From W-Chloroflexi-9 sp045863195 (GTDB taxonomy: Bacteria > Chloroflexota > Dehalococcoidia > UBA2979), in NCBI GenBank assembly GCA_045863195.1, contig BTUI01000006.1, forward strand, positions 62,001-126,000: a stretch of 64,000 bases of DNA, read 5' to 3'. The position numbers and the translations under genes are program-made. Of the stretch, positions 1 to 7,919 are shown in pieces. The notes beneath the pieces were generated by a model, which searched no databases, had not been told where the DNA came from, and saw only the letters and a program-made list of their open reading frames with translations. Positions within the stretch are counted from its first letter, which is position 1; each line of letters begins with the position of its first letter.

Positions 1-469
1 CAGCCGCCGGCTTGCTGCCGGCAACCTGATGGTGTGACCGTCCCGCGTCGCCGCGAAGCCGCCGACCAGGCGCAGATGGAAGATGGGTGCCTGCGGGCGA
101 CGTGCCGGAGCGCGTTGCGTCCGGCGTGGCAGCAGCCCGCCGCTGTTCCCCGTGATTACCCCCGCCACGAACCAGTGTTCCTTACTGGCCGGGCCTGGCG
201 CCGCCGAACCTGCCGTGGCCGCTCGATCGCTCTGCGTGCCGTCCCCCGGATCACTAGTATGCCTCATCACACACGGCATCACGTAGCACTTGCGTGGCAA
301 ATCGCGTGACATGGGCGCTACGTCACGAGCACTCAACTTCTCCTCTTATTCCCAGCGCCCGCGAACCTCACTCAGGAGTCCGCGGACCCCTCATGACGGC
401 CGGCTGTCACCTCGACGCGGGGCACTCCTGTAGCGCGAGCTGCACACACCGCCTCGTAGCGTGCGCGCC
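1..469. other. Leader region without a supported gene
   Basis: No convincing coding sequence is seen here. The open frames lack ribosome sites and read as arginine/proline-rich noise. An inverted repeat CGTGAC-N11-GTCACG lies at 305-327, about 140 bases before the first gene, and could be an operator for the pilus operon. A frame with a stop near position 37 could be the tail of an upstream gene, but too little of it is present to judge. Confidence 0.4.
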
Positions 470-706
470 ATGACGAACGCCTCTCACGTCCTGACGGATC
501 GGCTGCTGCTACGGGCCACCGTCACGCCCGGGCGACGCCCGGATCTCCGAGTGGTGGTCCTGCATCAGCGCGAGCCCGGCCACGAGCTGGAGCAGCAGGG
601 GTTCACGGACGCGAGCAGCGCAGCGGCCTTCGTGCAGACCTGGCTCGAGGGGCTTGAGTGGCGCTGGGAGCAGGGCGAGCGGTCGCACGGCCGCCGGGAG
701 GAGTGA
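470..706 (+). CDS. Hypothetical small protein at head of Tad operon
   Basis: A 78-residue protein of no family I recognise. It has no signal peptide or membrane segment. The composition is mixed (LLLRATVT, VVVLHQREPG, a WLEGLEWRWE segment near the C-terminus) and reads like a small folded cytosolic protein. An in-frame GTG at 461 is an alternative start. The stop is followed three bases later by the ATG of the CpaB-like gene, so it is probably co-transcribed with the pilus operon and may be its first gene. Function is unknown. Confidence 0.5.
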   Translation: MTNASHVLTDRLLLRATVTPGRRPDLRVVVLHQREPGHELEQQGFTDASSAAAFVQTWLEGLEWRWEQGERSHGRREE

Positions 707-709
707 CCG

Positions 710-1381
710 ATGGCTGCCGGCAGCACGCGCCTGCCTGCCCGCTCCTGGGGGCTGCCTCGCATCGACCCAAGGCTCTGGCTGGGGGCGCTCGTGGTCGTGG
801 TGGCGCTCATCGGCGGTGTCACGGTCATCAACGGCTTTCGGATCACGGAACCGGTCGTGGTCGCGGCGCGGACGCTGCCGCCCGGCCACGTGATCACGCG
901 CGCCGACCTCGCGACGAGCGAGGCGCGGTTGGAGGGGGCGCTGGGCACGCTGGCGGTCGGGGAGGCGGAGATCGCCACCCTGGTCGGCCGGACGACGACC
1001 CAGACGATCCACGCGGGGACACTTGTTGTCGGGCCCGACCTGGGCAGCGGACCGGCGCTCGGGCCCGGCGAGGTCGCCGTCACGGTCGCGGTCGGCGCCG
1101 ACACCGTCTTCGGCCAGCTGCGCCGCGGCGACGAGGTGGCGGTCGTTGAGACGACGGAGCCCGGGCGCCCCGGCAGCGCGACCGCGCTCCTGCTGGAGCG
1201 GGCGACGGTCTACCACGTCGCCGCCGACACGGGCCGCCTTGGCATCGGCGGCAGTGCGACGGCTGAGGAGGGCGGTCGCATCGCCAACGTCACCCTCATC
1301 GTCCCGCGGGGCGACGCCGAGCGGGTCGTCCACGCGCTCGTGAACGGGCGCCTGACGCTTGTGCTGGTGCCCGCACCATGA
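710..1381 (+). CDS. cpaB: SAF-domain pilus assembly protein, CpaB/RcpC-like
   Basis: A 223-residue protein with one N-terminal membrane segment (about residues 20-42, rich in V, A, L and G) followed by a SAF domain, recognisable from the stretch PVVVAARTLPPGHVIT and the following ADLATSEA. CpaB/RcpC proteins sit on the outer face of the membrane and help assemble Flp pili. No secretin gene follows, as expected for a single-membrane cell. The stop overlaps the next start as ATGA, so translation is coupled to the CpaE-like ATPase. The assignment rests on the domain and on context. Confidence 0.75.
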   Translation: MAAGSTRLPARSWGLPRIDPRLWLGALVVVVALIGGVTVINGFRITEPVVVAARTLPPGHVITRADLATSEARLEGALGTLAVGEAEIATLVGRTTTQTIHAGTLVVGPDLGSGPALGPGEVAVTVAVGADTVFGQLRRGDEVAVVETTEPGRPGSATALLLERATVYHVAADTGRLGIGGSATAEEGGRIANVTLIVPRGDAERVVHALVNGRLTLVLVPAP

Positions 1382-2613
1382 CGAATCATCCGACCACGCG
1401 GAGCATGACGGAGACCGCGACGCTGCGCGTGCTGATCGCGACGGGTGACCGGGACCTGGAGCTCCGCCTCGTGGACGGACTGCCGGGCGAGGGGATCGCC
1501 GTCGCCGCCCGAGCGCTCGACGGCGCGACGCTGCTCGAGCGGGTCGCGCCGGGGTCGCCTGCGGTGGATCTCGTGCTGGCTGCGAGCAGCCTCCACGGGC
1601 TGGGCGAGTCGACGCTGCTGGCGCTGCGCGACCGGCGCGTGCCGGTGCTGCTGCTGGCCGCGGACGACCGCGAGGCGAGCCGGTACGAGGAACTGGCGCC
1701 GGCCCTGCTGGCATCCACACCACTCCCGGCGATCGCAGCGGCGCTCCGGCGCACGCGCGACGGGGCATCGCTCCCCGAGCCCCGGGAGACACTGACGCCA
1801 CCGGCAGGAGCGCGCGTACTCGACGAGTGGAACGAATCAGCGCCCGCAGGGCGCGTCATCGCCGTGAGCAGCGGCAAAGGGGCGCCGGGCAAGACCACAG
1901 TGGCGATCGCGATTGCCGCCGCGCTGGGGGACGCCGGTTACTCGGTCGCGCTGGTCGACGCCGACCTGCGTGGCGGGAACGTCGCGCCCTACCTCGCCCT
2001 GGACCCGCGCCGCGGCCTCGTAGGACTCGCTGTCGCCGGCGGTCCGCTGGACGCGCGCCTCGGGACGGAGTTGCAGGAGGGCCCCGGATGCGCGGTGCTG
2101 GCGGGGGTGGAGCGTCCCGAGCTGGCCGCAGCGCTCACCCCCGAGTTGATCGCGGGGACGGTCGCCCGACTGCGTGCGCGCTACGACCGCGTCGTCGTGG
2201 ACCTCGGATCGCCCCCGGAGGCGCATGTGCTCCGGGCCGCTGACTACGTCCTGCTGGTGACGGCGCCCGACCTCGTCTCGCTCTGGAACGCCCGTCTCGC
2301 GCTGCGATCGCTCGGCGACGACGACCGCGGCCGCCGGAGCCTCGCCGTCAACCGACGCGAAGGCCGTGAGCACTACGACGGGGATGAGATCGAACGGGCG
2401 CTGGGCCTGCCCGTGCTCGGCACCGTGCGGGAAGACCGCCCGGCGGCGCGGCGCGCGATCGACCGCCAGGTCCCGCTCACGGTGGCAGGCGGCAAAGCGG
2501 CCGCTGACCTGCGCGCGCTCGTGCGGGCGCTGGAGGCGGTGGAGGCGCCTGAACCCGCAGCGGCGCTCCCCGGTGCCGGCTCGGTGCCCGTGGTCGTGGA
2601 GGCGTCGCGATGA
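1378..2613 (+). CDS. cpaE: Pilus-localising ParA/MinD-like ATPase, CpaE/TadZ-like
   Basis: A 411-residue protein in two parts. Residues 10-125 resemble a receiver-like domain without an obvious phosphorylation aspartate, as in CpaE/TadZ. Residues 160-390 are a MinD/ParA-type ATPase with a deviant P-loop GKGAPGKTT and the VDADLRGGN switch. This family localises the Tad machine to the cell pole and binds ATP. The last 25 residues are an alanine/proline-rich tail. It overlaps both neighbours by four bases (ATGA), typical of a tight operon. Confidence 0.82.
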   Translation: MTNHPTTRSMTETATLRVLIATGDRDLELRLVDGLPGEGIAVAARALDGATLLERVAPGSPAVDLVLAASSLHGLGESTLLALRDRRVPVLLLAADDREASRYEELAPALLASTPLPAIAAALRRTRDGASLPEPRETLTPPAGARVLDEWNESAPAGRVIAVSSGKGAPGKTTVAIAIAAALGDAGYSVALVDADLRGGNVAPYLALDPRRGLVGLAVAGGPLDARLGTELQEGPGCAVLAGVERPELAAALTPELIAGTVARLRARYDRVVVDLGSPPEAHVLRAADYVLLVTAPDLVSLWNARLALRSLGDDDRGRRSLAVNRREGREHYDGDEIERALGLPVLGTVREDRPAARRAIDRQVPLTVAGGKAAADLRALVRALEAVEAPEPAAALPGAGSVPVVVEASR

Positions 2614-3905
2614 CGCCCGCGACGGAGACGGGTGTGATGGGGATGGCCCGCGACGAGCGCGAGCAGGCGATCCGCGCGGACGTCCAGGCGGCGCTCAGGC
2701 GCGCGTCGTCCGGTGATGAGACGCGCGTCGGAGCGCAGGAGGCCGCGTTCGCCGAACGGGTGATCCACGAACAGATCGCGGCGGCGGAGCGGCGCGCGGT
2801 CACGCTCGGACAGCCGCCCTTCGCGGACCGGGCCGACCTCGCGCGCCGCCTCCTCGCCGACCTGCTCGGGCTCGGGCCGTTGCAGCCGCTCCTGGATGAC
2901 CCCGCGATCGAAGAGATCATCGTCAACGGCCCGCGCCGGGTGTTCGTGATCGCCGACGGTCGTAAGGAGCTCACTGAGATCACGCTCGCCGACGACGCGG
3001 AACTGCTGCGCCTGGTGCGGCGCGCGATCGGGCCGCTGGGCGGCCGGCTCGACGAAACGAGCCCGATGGTGGACGCGCGCCTGCCCGACGGCAGCCGCCT
3101 CAACGCCGTGATCCCGCCGCTCGCCACGGGTGCGACGCACGTCACGATCCGTAAGTTCCTGCAGCGCGCACGGACCCTCGACGACCTGGTCGCGCTCGGG
3201 ACGCTCACGCCCGAGGCGGCGGCGTTCCTGCAGGCCTGCGTCCGCGCCGGGCTGAACATCCTGATCTCCGGGGGCACCGGCAGCGGCAAGACGACCTGCC
3301 TGAAGGCGCTCGGCGCGGCGATCCCCGGCATGCGCGAGCGCGTGATCACGATCGAGGAGACCGGCGAGCTCCAGCTCGAGTCGGTGCTACCCGACTGCGT
3401 GGCGCTCAACGCGCGGCTCGCGAACGTCGAGGGCGAAGGCGGCGTGTCGATCCGCGCCCTGGTGCGCAACGCACTGCGGATGCGGCCGACGCGGATCATC
3501 GTGGGCGAGGTCCGCGGTGACGAGGCGTTGGACATGCTCTCCGCCATGAACTCGGGCCACGAGGGGTCGATGTGCACGCTGCACGCCAACGGCCCGCGCG
3601 AGGCGCTCTCCAAGCTCCGCACCTATGCCCTGATGGCCGAGGGGCACCCGCCGTCGGAGACGGTCGCCGAGATGATCGCGGAGGCGATCCAGGTGGTCGT
3701 CCACCTGCGGCTCGACGGCGCCACCCATCGCCGCACCGTCTCCCACATCTACGAGGTCACCGGCGTGGAAGGCGGCGCGATCGCCGGCTCCGAGCTGTTC
3801 GTGCTGCGCGAGGGACGGCTCGCGTGGACCGGGATCCGCCCGCGCCGGGAGGCCCGGCTGGTGGCCGCGGGCCACGCCGGGCTGGAGCGAGGAGGGATTG
3901 GATGA
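2610..3905 (+). CDS. cpaF: Tad secretion ATPase, CpaF/TadA
   Basis: A 431-residue hexameric secretion ATPase of the type II/IV family that powers Flp pilus assembly at the cytoplasmic face of the membrane. Seen in the protein: an N-terminal domain with PLLDDPAIEEIIVNG, the Walker A motif GGTGSGKTT near residue 220, the Asp box (ITIEETGEL), Walker B (TRIIVGEVRGDEA) and the His box (CTLHANGPREAL). Length is normal for CpaF. The next gene starts only after a 166-base gap that contains tandem 20-bp repeats, which is unusual inside a tad operon. Confidence 0.92.
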   Translation: MTPATETGVMGMARDEREQAIRADVQAALRRASSGDETRVGAQEAAFAERVIHEQIAAAERRAVTLGQPPFADRADLARRLLADLLGLGPLQPLLDDPAIEEIIVNGPRRVFVIADGRKELTEITLADDAELLRLVRRAIGPLGGRLDETSPMVDARLPDGSRLNAVIPPLATGATHVTIRKFLQRARTLDDLVALGTLTPEAAAFLQACVRAGLNILISGGTGSGKTTCLKALGAAIPGMRERVITIEETGELQLESVLPDCVALNARLANVEGEGGVSIRALVRNALRMRPTRIIVGEVRGDEALDMLSAMNSGHEGSMCTLHANGPREALSKLRTYALMAEGHPPSETVAEMIAEAIQVVVHLRLDGATHRRTVSHIYEVTGVEGGAIAGSELFVLREGRLAWTGIRPRREARLVAAGHAGLERGGIG

Positions 3906-3967
3906 GCACCTCGATGAGCGCCCGAACGGGTGTCCTCGGGACACATCTGGCGAAGTCTCGCGGCGAT

Positions 3968-4027
3968 CTCGCGCCTGTGGAGCGAAATAAGTGCGTGTGG
4001 AGCCAGGTAAGCGTGGCCGTGGAGTGC
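3968..4027 (+). repeat. Three tandem 20-bp repeats between cpaF and tadB
   Basis: Units begin at 3968, 3988 and 4008 with an exact 20-base period. Each carries TAAG(T/C)G at its head and GTGGAG near its tail; the best unit is TAAGTGCGTGTGGAGCCAGG at 3988. The third unit is less exact. The same unit occurs at 30961-31010, ahead of the conjugation genes. Regular spacing near two turns of the helix suggests cooperative protein binding, as at iterons or operators. No credible gene fills the 3906-4071 gap. Confidence 0.7.
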
Positions 4028-4071
4028 TGGTGGAGTGGCCTGGTGCAGGCTGACGCCGGGAGCCACACGCC

Positions 4072-4917
4072 ATGCATGTGATCTACAGCCTGCTGCTCGG
4101 GATCGGCCTGCTGCTGATCTTCCTCGCGCTGACGTCGAAGCGCCCGGAGCGCGTCCGCCGAGCGGATGTTCCGGCCACGGCCGGGGGCTGGGTCGCAGCA
4201 TTGCCCGACGCCGGGGGCCGGCTGGCCTTCGCGGCTGCCGTCGGCGTGGTGGTGGCCGTCGTGACTCAGATGTTCCTGGGCTGGCCGGCGCTCAGCCTGG
4301 CGGCCGGGATCGTCGGTGCGCTCGTGCCGTCGTGGGTCGCCCGCCAGCGCGACGAACACCGCCTGGAGGCGGTGGAGGACGCCGTCGTCGAGGCCGTGGC
4401 CGTGCTGCGGGACGGCAGTCGCGTCGGGATCGGGATCGAGGACGGCCTCCGCTCGCTCGCCCGCACCGGCCCGCTCGCACTGCGTCCCGCCTTTCGGGCA
4501 CTCGCCCGGGACCTGCGGCTGGCCGGGTTCGAGGAGGCGGTGACGCGCGCCCGCGAACAGGTCGCCCATCTATCATTCGACATGCTCTGTGCGGCGCTGC
4601 TGATGTCCTACCGCGTCGGTGGCCGCAACCTCAGCGACGTGCTCGACGGGCTCGTCCGCTCCGTGCGGGGGACGGCGCGGGCACGGCGGGAAGTGCGCGC
4701 GCAACAGGCGGAGCAGGTGCTGTCGGCCCGCGTGATCGCGGCGCTCCCGCTCGTGCTGATCGTGTCGATCCGCGCCACCAACCCCGGCTACCTGGAGGTG
4801 TTTTCGACGCCCGGGGGCCAACTGGCACTCGCCGTCTGCCTGGTCAGCGTCGCCGTCGGCTACGCGGGCATGCTCCGCGCGACGGTGCTGCCGGGCCGCG
4901 AACGGGTGCTCAGGTGA
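4072..4917 (+). CDS. tadB: Tad pilus inner-membrane platform protein TadB
   Basis: A 281-residue type II secretion F-domain protein. There is a membrane helix at the very N-terminus (residues 2-18), two more near residues 45-90, then the cytoplasmic F domain (residues about 100-220) with the conserved stretch EDGLRSLARTGP, then C-terminal membrane helices (residues 223-275). TadB and TadC form the platform on which CpaF acts. The ATG at 4072 is used. The stop overlaps the GTG start of tadC (GTGA), so the two are translationally coupled. Confidence 0.82.
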   Translation: MHVIYSLLLGIGLLLIFLALTSKRPERVRRADVPATAGGWVAALPDAGGRLAFAAAVGVVVAVVTQMFLGWPALSLAAGIVGALVPSWVARQRDEHRLEAVEDAVVEAVAVLRDGSRVGIGIEDGLRSLARTGPLALRPAFRALARDLRLAGFEEAVTRAREQVAHLSFDMLCAALLMSYRVGGRNLSDVLDGLVRSVRGTARARREVRAQQAEQVLSARVIAALPLVLIVSIRATNPGYLEVFSTPGGQLALAVCLVSVAVGYAGMLRATVLPGRERVLR

Positions 4918-5852
4918 CGGCGGCGCTGGCGGTCAGTAGCGCGCTCGCCGCCGGCCTGTGGCTGGTGATCATGACACAGCCGCTCGGGCGGCCGCGCCCG
5001 GACCTCGCCCGCCGCCTGCACCGGCTCTCCGCGCAGGGCCGGATGGAGTTGGACGTGGGGGAGGCACGCGACCCCGTCTTCGACTCGGCGCTGCTGGAGC
5101 GCACGCTACGGCCGCTGCTGGACGAGGCGGGACTGCTGATCGGCGCGGTCCTGCGCCGCGCCGGCGTCGAGACCGGCGACCTCGACCGGCGCCTCGCGCT
5201 CGCCATGCCCGGGATCAGCGCAGCGCAGTTCCGGGGACAGCAGCTGGCGACCGGCCTGGTGGCGGGCGCGGTCCTGCCGCTGCTGAACCTGCTCGGGGCC
5301 CACCCGCTGGGGCCGTGGCCGGTCTGGATGTGGATGGGAGCGTTTGCGGCGGGGTTTGCGGCGCCCTCGTGGCAGCTGCGCGGGCGGCTCCACCGCCGGC
5401 GCATCGCGATCGTGCGCGAGACACCCGTGGCGCTCGACCTGCTCGTGCTGGGCGCGAGCGCGGGGCTGTCAGCGGAGCAGGCGCTCACCGAGGCGGCGCA
5501 GCAGCTCGACGGCATGCTCGGGGCGGCGCTGCGCGACGTCGTCCGCGAGACGGCGATCGGGGGCGAGGGCTACGCGGACGGACTCGGCGCGCTCGCCGAC
5601 CGTGAGGAGGTCACGGAGCTGCGCTCGCTCGCCGACGCCTGGCGGCTCGCCCACGAGCAGGGGACGCCGCTCGCGCCCGCGATGCTGGCGCTGGCCGAGA
5701 CCGCACGCGACCGCGAACGCACGCAACTCCTCGAGGAGGGCGGCAAGGCCGCCGTGCGGATGCTGTTCCCGATCGCGCTCTTCATCTTTCCGGCGTTCCT
5801 GGTCGTGCTGCTCTATCCCGCCGGGACCGAGCTGCTGGGACTGGGGCGGTGA
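4914..5852 (+). CDS. tadC: Tad pilus inner-membrane platform protein TadC
   Basis: A 312-residue F-domain protein. GTG at 4914 is chosen because it overlaps the tadB stop by four bases. There is an N-terminal membrane helix, a paired central helix region near residues 120-155, the F domain with LDLLVLGASAGLSAEQAL and GTPLAPAMLALAETARDRE, and a C-terminal helix (LFPIALFIFPAFLVVLLYP). The GxxLxxAL-type pattern of the F domain is what marks the family. It acts with TadB as the membrane platform for pilus extrusion. Confidence 0.85.
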   Translation: MTAALAVSSALAAGLWLVIMTQPLGRPRPDLARRLHRLSAQGRMELDVGEARDPVFDSALLERTLRPLLDEAGLLIGAVLRRAGVETGDLDRRLALAMPGISAAQFRGQQLATGLVAGAVLPLLNLLGAHPLGPWPVWMWMGAFAAGFAAPSWQLRGRLHRRRIAIVRETPVALDLLVLGASAGLSAEQALTEAAQQLDGMLGAALRDVVRETAIGGEGYADGLGALADREEVTELRSLADAWRLAHEQGTPLAPAMLALAETARDRERTQLLEEGGKAAVRMLFPIALFIFPAFLVVLLYPAGTELLGLGR

Positions 5853-5895
5853 TGGAAGCAAGCAGATGGCACACGCATCGACAGGAGGTGTCGAC

Positions 5896-6078
5896 ATGCT
5901 GAGGCAAGTGAAGGATGAGATAGCGCGGCTCCACGCGGACGAGGAGGGCGCGGCGATGACCGAATACGCGATCGTCGTCGCCGGCATCGCGGTCGTGGCG
6001 ATCGTCGCGATCCAGGCCGTTGGGACGGCGATCGTCGGGGTCTTCAACGATATCGTCACCGCGGTCACGAGCGTGTAG
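5896..6078 (+). CDS. flp: Flp-type pilin prepilin
   Basis: A 60-residue major pilin candidate. After a charged leader ending ADEEG comes the class prepilin motif AAMTEYAIVVAGI: a glycine before the cut, a glutamate five residues after, the adjacent tyrosine, and a hydrophobic helix of about 25 residues. This is the Flp signature. The start is fixed by a near-perfect Shine-Dalgarno AGGAGGTG at 5883-5890, the strongest in the operon, as expected for the most abundant product. It would be processed by the prepilin peptidase at 12420-13214. Confidence 0.9.
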   Translation: MLRQVKDEIARLHADEEGAAMTEYAIVVAGIAVVAIVAIQAVGTAIVGVFNDIVTAVTSV

Positions 6079-6082
6079 CCCG

Positions 6083-6478
6083 GTGCGCCGCCTTCTCCGC
6101 GACCAGTCCGGGGCCAGCACCGTCGAAGCGGCGCTCGTGCTGCCGCTGCTGTTCATGGCGCTCATCGGCGTCGTGCAGTTCGCGCTGGTCCACCATGCGC
6201 AGACCGTGGCGGAGACGGCGGCGATCGAGGGCGCGCGGCTCGCCGCGGCCGAGGGCTACAGCCTCCAGGACGGCGTGTCACGGACGCGGGACGTGCTCCA
6301 GGCAGGCCTCGGCAGGACAGGGGCGGCGTTCGCGGTGGACGTGGAAGCGTCCGACGAGGTCGTGATCACGCGGGCGAGCGGGGAGTACCGGCTCTTTATC
6401 CCCTGGGTGACATCGTTGAGCGTCCCGGTCGAGGCGCAGGCCGAGGTCTGGCGAGAGGGGTTCCGTGGTGGTCCGTAG
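6083..6478 (+). CDS. tadE: TadE-like pseudopilin
   Basis: A 131-residue protein with a TadE-type N-terminus: a short basic leader, then QSGASTVEAALVLPLLFMAL, in which the glycine, the glutamate and the long hydrophobic helix form the pseudopilin signal. The rest is a periplasmic/outside-facing domain. GTG at 6083 is chosen since it lies four bases after the flp stop and yields the expected short leader. TadE proteins are minor pilins processed by the same peptidase. It overlaps the next gene by 14 bases. Confidence 0.82.
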   Translation: MRRLLRDQSGASTVEAALVLPLLFMALIGVVQFALVHHAQTVAETAAIEGARLAAAEGYSLQDGVSRTRDVLQAGLGRTGAAFAVDVEASDEVVITRASGEYRLFIPWVTSLSVPVEAQAEVWREGFRGGP

Positions 6479-6917
6479 ACTCCCGGCGCCCGCGCGCCGC
6501 CTGGCTGCCGATGAGACGGGCAGCGCGATGGTCGAGGTCGCGCTCGTGCTGCCGCTGCTGCTGGTGCTCGCCTTCGGCGTCGTGATGGTCGGACGCGTCA
6601 CCCACGCGCAGATCGCGGTGCAGTCGGTGGCGCGGGAAGCCGCGCGAACAGTGGCGGTGGCGCCATCGGCAGAGGCGGGCCTTCAGTCGGCAGAGGCACG
6701 AGCGGTCGCAGTCGCGCAGGGCCACGGGCTCGCCCTCGACCGGCTCGGCGTCGAGATCGATCCCGGTGCCTTCGAGCGCGGCGGCGCCGTGCTGACGCGG
6801 GCGACCTACGACGTGCAGCTCGGCGACCTGCCGCTGCTTGGAGTGGTCGGGGTGACGGTCTCGAGCAGCCACGCCGAGCGGATCGATCAATATCGCAGCC
6901 GGGCGGCGGCGCCATGA
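6465..6917 (+). CDS. TadE/TadF-like pseudopilin
   Basis: A 150-residue second pseudopilin. The leader ends LAADETG and is followed by SAMVEVALVLPLLLVLAFGVV, again with the conserved Glu and a hydrophobic helix. The remaining 110 residues form an exported domain with repeated alanine-rich segments. GTG at 6465 is preceded by GAGAGGGG. It resembles TadE and TadF, and I cannot separate the two from sequence alone. The stop overlaps the next start (ATGA). Confidence 0.78.
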   Translation: MVVRRLPAPARRLAADETGSAMVEVALVLPLLLVLAFGVVMVGRVTHAQIAVQSVAREAARTVAVAPSAEAGLQSAEARAVAVAQGHGLALDRLGVEIDPGAFERGGAVLTRATYDVQLGDLPLLGVVGVTVSSSHAERIDQYRSRAAAP

Positions 6918-7357
6918 GCGCGCGATTGCGGGAACTGGCGGCGGACGAGAGCGGGCAGGCGCTGGCCCTGACGGCGATCTTCCTGATGGGACTGGTTGCG
7001 GTGGTGGGGCTGGTCGCGGACGGTGGCCTGGTGATGGCGCAACGTCGCGACCTCCAGCACGCCGCCGATGCTGCCGCGGCCGCGGGGGCGATGCAGCTCG
7101 ACGAGGCGGCCTACCGGGCTACCGGCGGCGCGCTGGTCGTGCTGGATCCGGGTGCCGCGCGGGAGGCGGCGATCGTGCACCTCATCGGGGAAGATGGCAC
7201 GGACCATGCGGTCTACGCGGACGGGACGCGCGTGGAGGTCGCGGTGTCGCGCCAGGCGACGACGGCCTTCCTGCGGGTGCTCGGGGTGGAGGCGGTGGAG
7301 ATCACCGCCCGCGCCGTCGCGGAGCCGCGCTTCGGCGTAGGAGGTCCGGTGCCATGA
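6914..7357 (+). CDS. TadG-like pilus-assembly protein (short)
   Basis: A 147-residue protein beginning with a TadG/TadE-like export segment (DESGQALALTAIFLMGLVAV) followed by the pattern LVMAQRRDLQHAADAAAAAGA, which is typical of the Flp pilus-assembly TadG-like N-terminal region. Proteobacterial TadG is much longer and carries a von Willebrand domain. Here that domain is absent, so this is the short version common in actinobacterial-type loci. It overlaps both neighbours by four bases. Confidence 0.75.
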   Translation: MSARLRELAADESGQALALTAIFLMGLVAVVGLVADGGLVMAQRRDLQHAADAAAAAGAMQLDEAAYRATGGALVVLDPGAAREAAIVHLIGEDGTDHAVYADGTRVEVAVSRQATTAFLRVLGVEAVEITARAVAEPRFGVGGPVP

Positions 7358-7917
7358 CAGTGATCCGAACAGCAGTGATGTGCGTCGTCTGGGTGATCGC
7401 AGCGATCGCGATGGCCGCCTGCGGTGGTGGTGACGCGTCGCCGACCCCAACCCCAACCCCGACGGCGACCGTGGCCGCATCGCCGACGGTCCCGCCGACC
7501 GAGCCGCCAGCCACCGCGACGCCGTCCCTCGAGGAGATCGCCGATGAGGTCGCTGAGGTGTATCTCGCGTACTGGGACGCCTACGCAGAGGCAGTCCTGA
7601 ACCTGGATGCATCACTCGTTGAGGGCTTTGCGGCGGGCGAGGAACTCGAAAGCATCCGGGAGGAGATCGAAGAGCTTCGCGCAGAGGGCGTCGCGATGCG
7701 GGTCGTCGTCGAGCACGACTTTGCGGTCGTGGATGTCACATCGACGGACGCGATCGTGATCGATGAGCTCGTGAACAACAGCTTCACCGTTGACCCGGAA
7801 ACGAAGGAGCCACCCGAAGCTGAGGGATCCGGCAATGCCTTGCGCGACACCGTACGGCTCGAACTAATCGACGGGCGCTGGGTGGTCGTGTCCGGTACGA
7901 GGGAGAGCCGAGAGTAG
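7354..7917 (+). CDS. Putative lipoprotein with Thr/Pro linker
   Basis: A 187-residue exported protein. It has a signal peptide with a lipobox ending MAAC-GGG (cysteine near residue 23), then a low-complexity TPTPTPTATVAASPTVPPTE linker that would span the cell wall, then a domain of about 130 residues beginning EEIADEVAEVYLAYWDAY. The last part resembles a small NTF2-like helix-plus-sheet fold, as in many Chloroflexota and actinobacterial lipoproteins, but I do not recognise a named family. Its place in the operon suggests it anchors or supports the pilus at the cell surface. Confidence 0.7.
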   Translation: MTVIRTAVMCVVWVIAAIAMAACGGGDASPTPTPTPTATVAASPTVPPTEPPATATPSLEEIADEVAEVYLAYWDAYAEAVLNLDASLVEGFAAGEELESIREEIEELRAEGVAMRVVVEHDFAVVDVTSTDAIVIDELVNNSFTVDPETKEPPEAEGSGNALRDTVRLELIDGRWVVVSGTRESRE

Positions 7918-7919
7918 CG

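Noticed and set aside
34..309. Short open frames near the left edge
   Set aside because: Overlapping frames with arginine/proline-rich content, no ribosome site and no recognisable domain.
509..1801. 430-residue open frame on the minus strand
   Set aside because: It is the shadow of the CpaB- and CpaE-like genes; arginine/proline/alanine-rich composition and no ribosome site.
3902..4081. 59-codon frame in the cpaF-tadB gap
   Set aside because: It covers the tandem repeats, lacks a ribosome site and shows no protein-like pattern.
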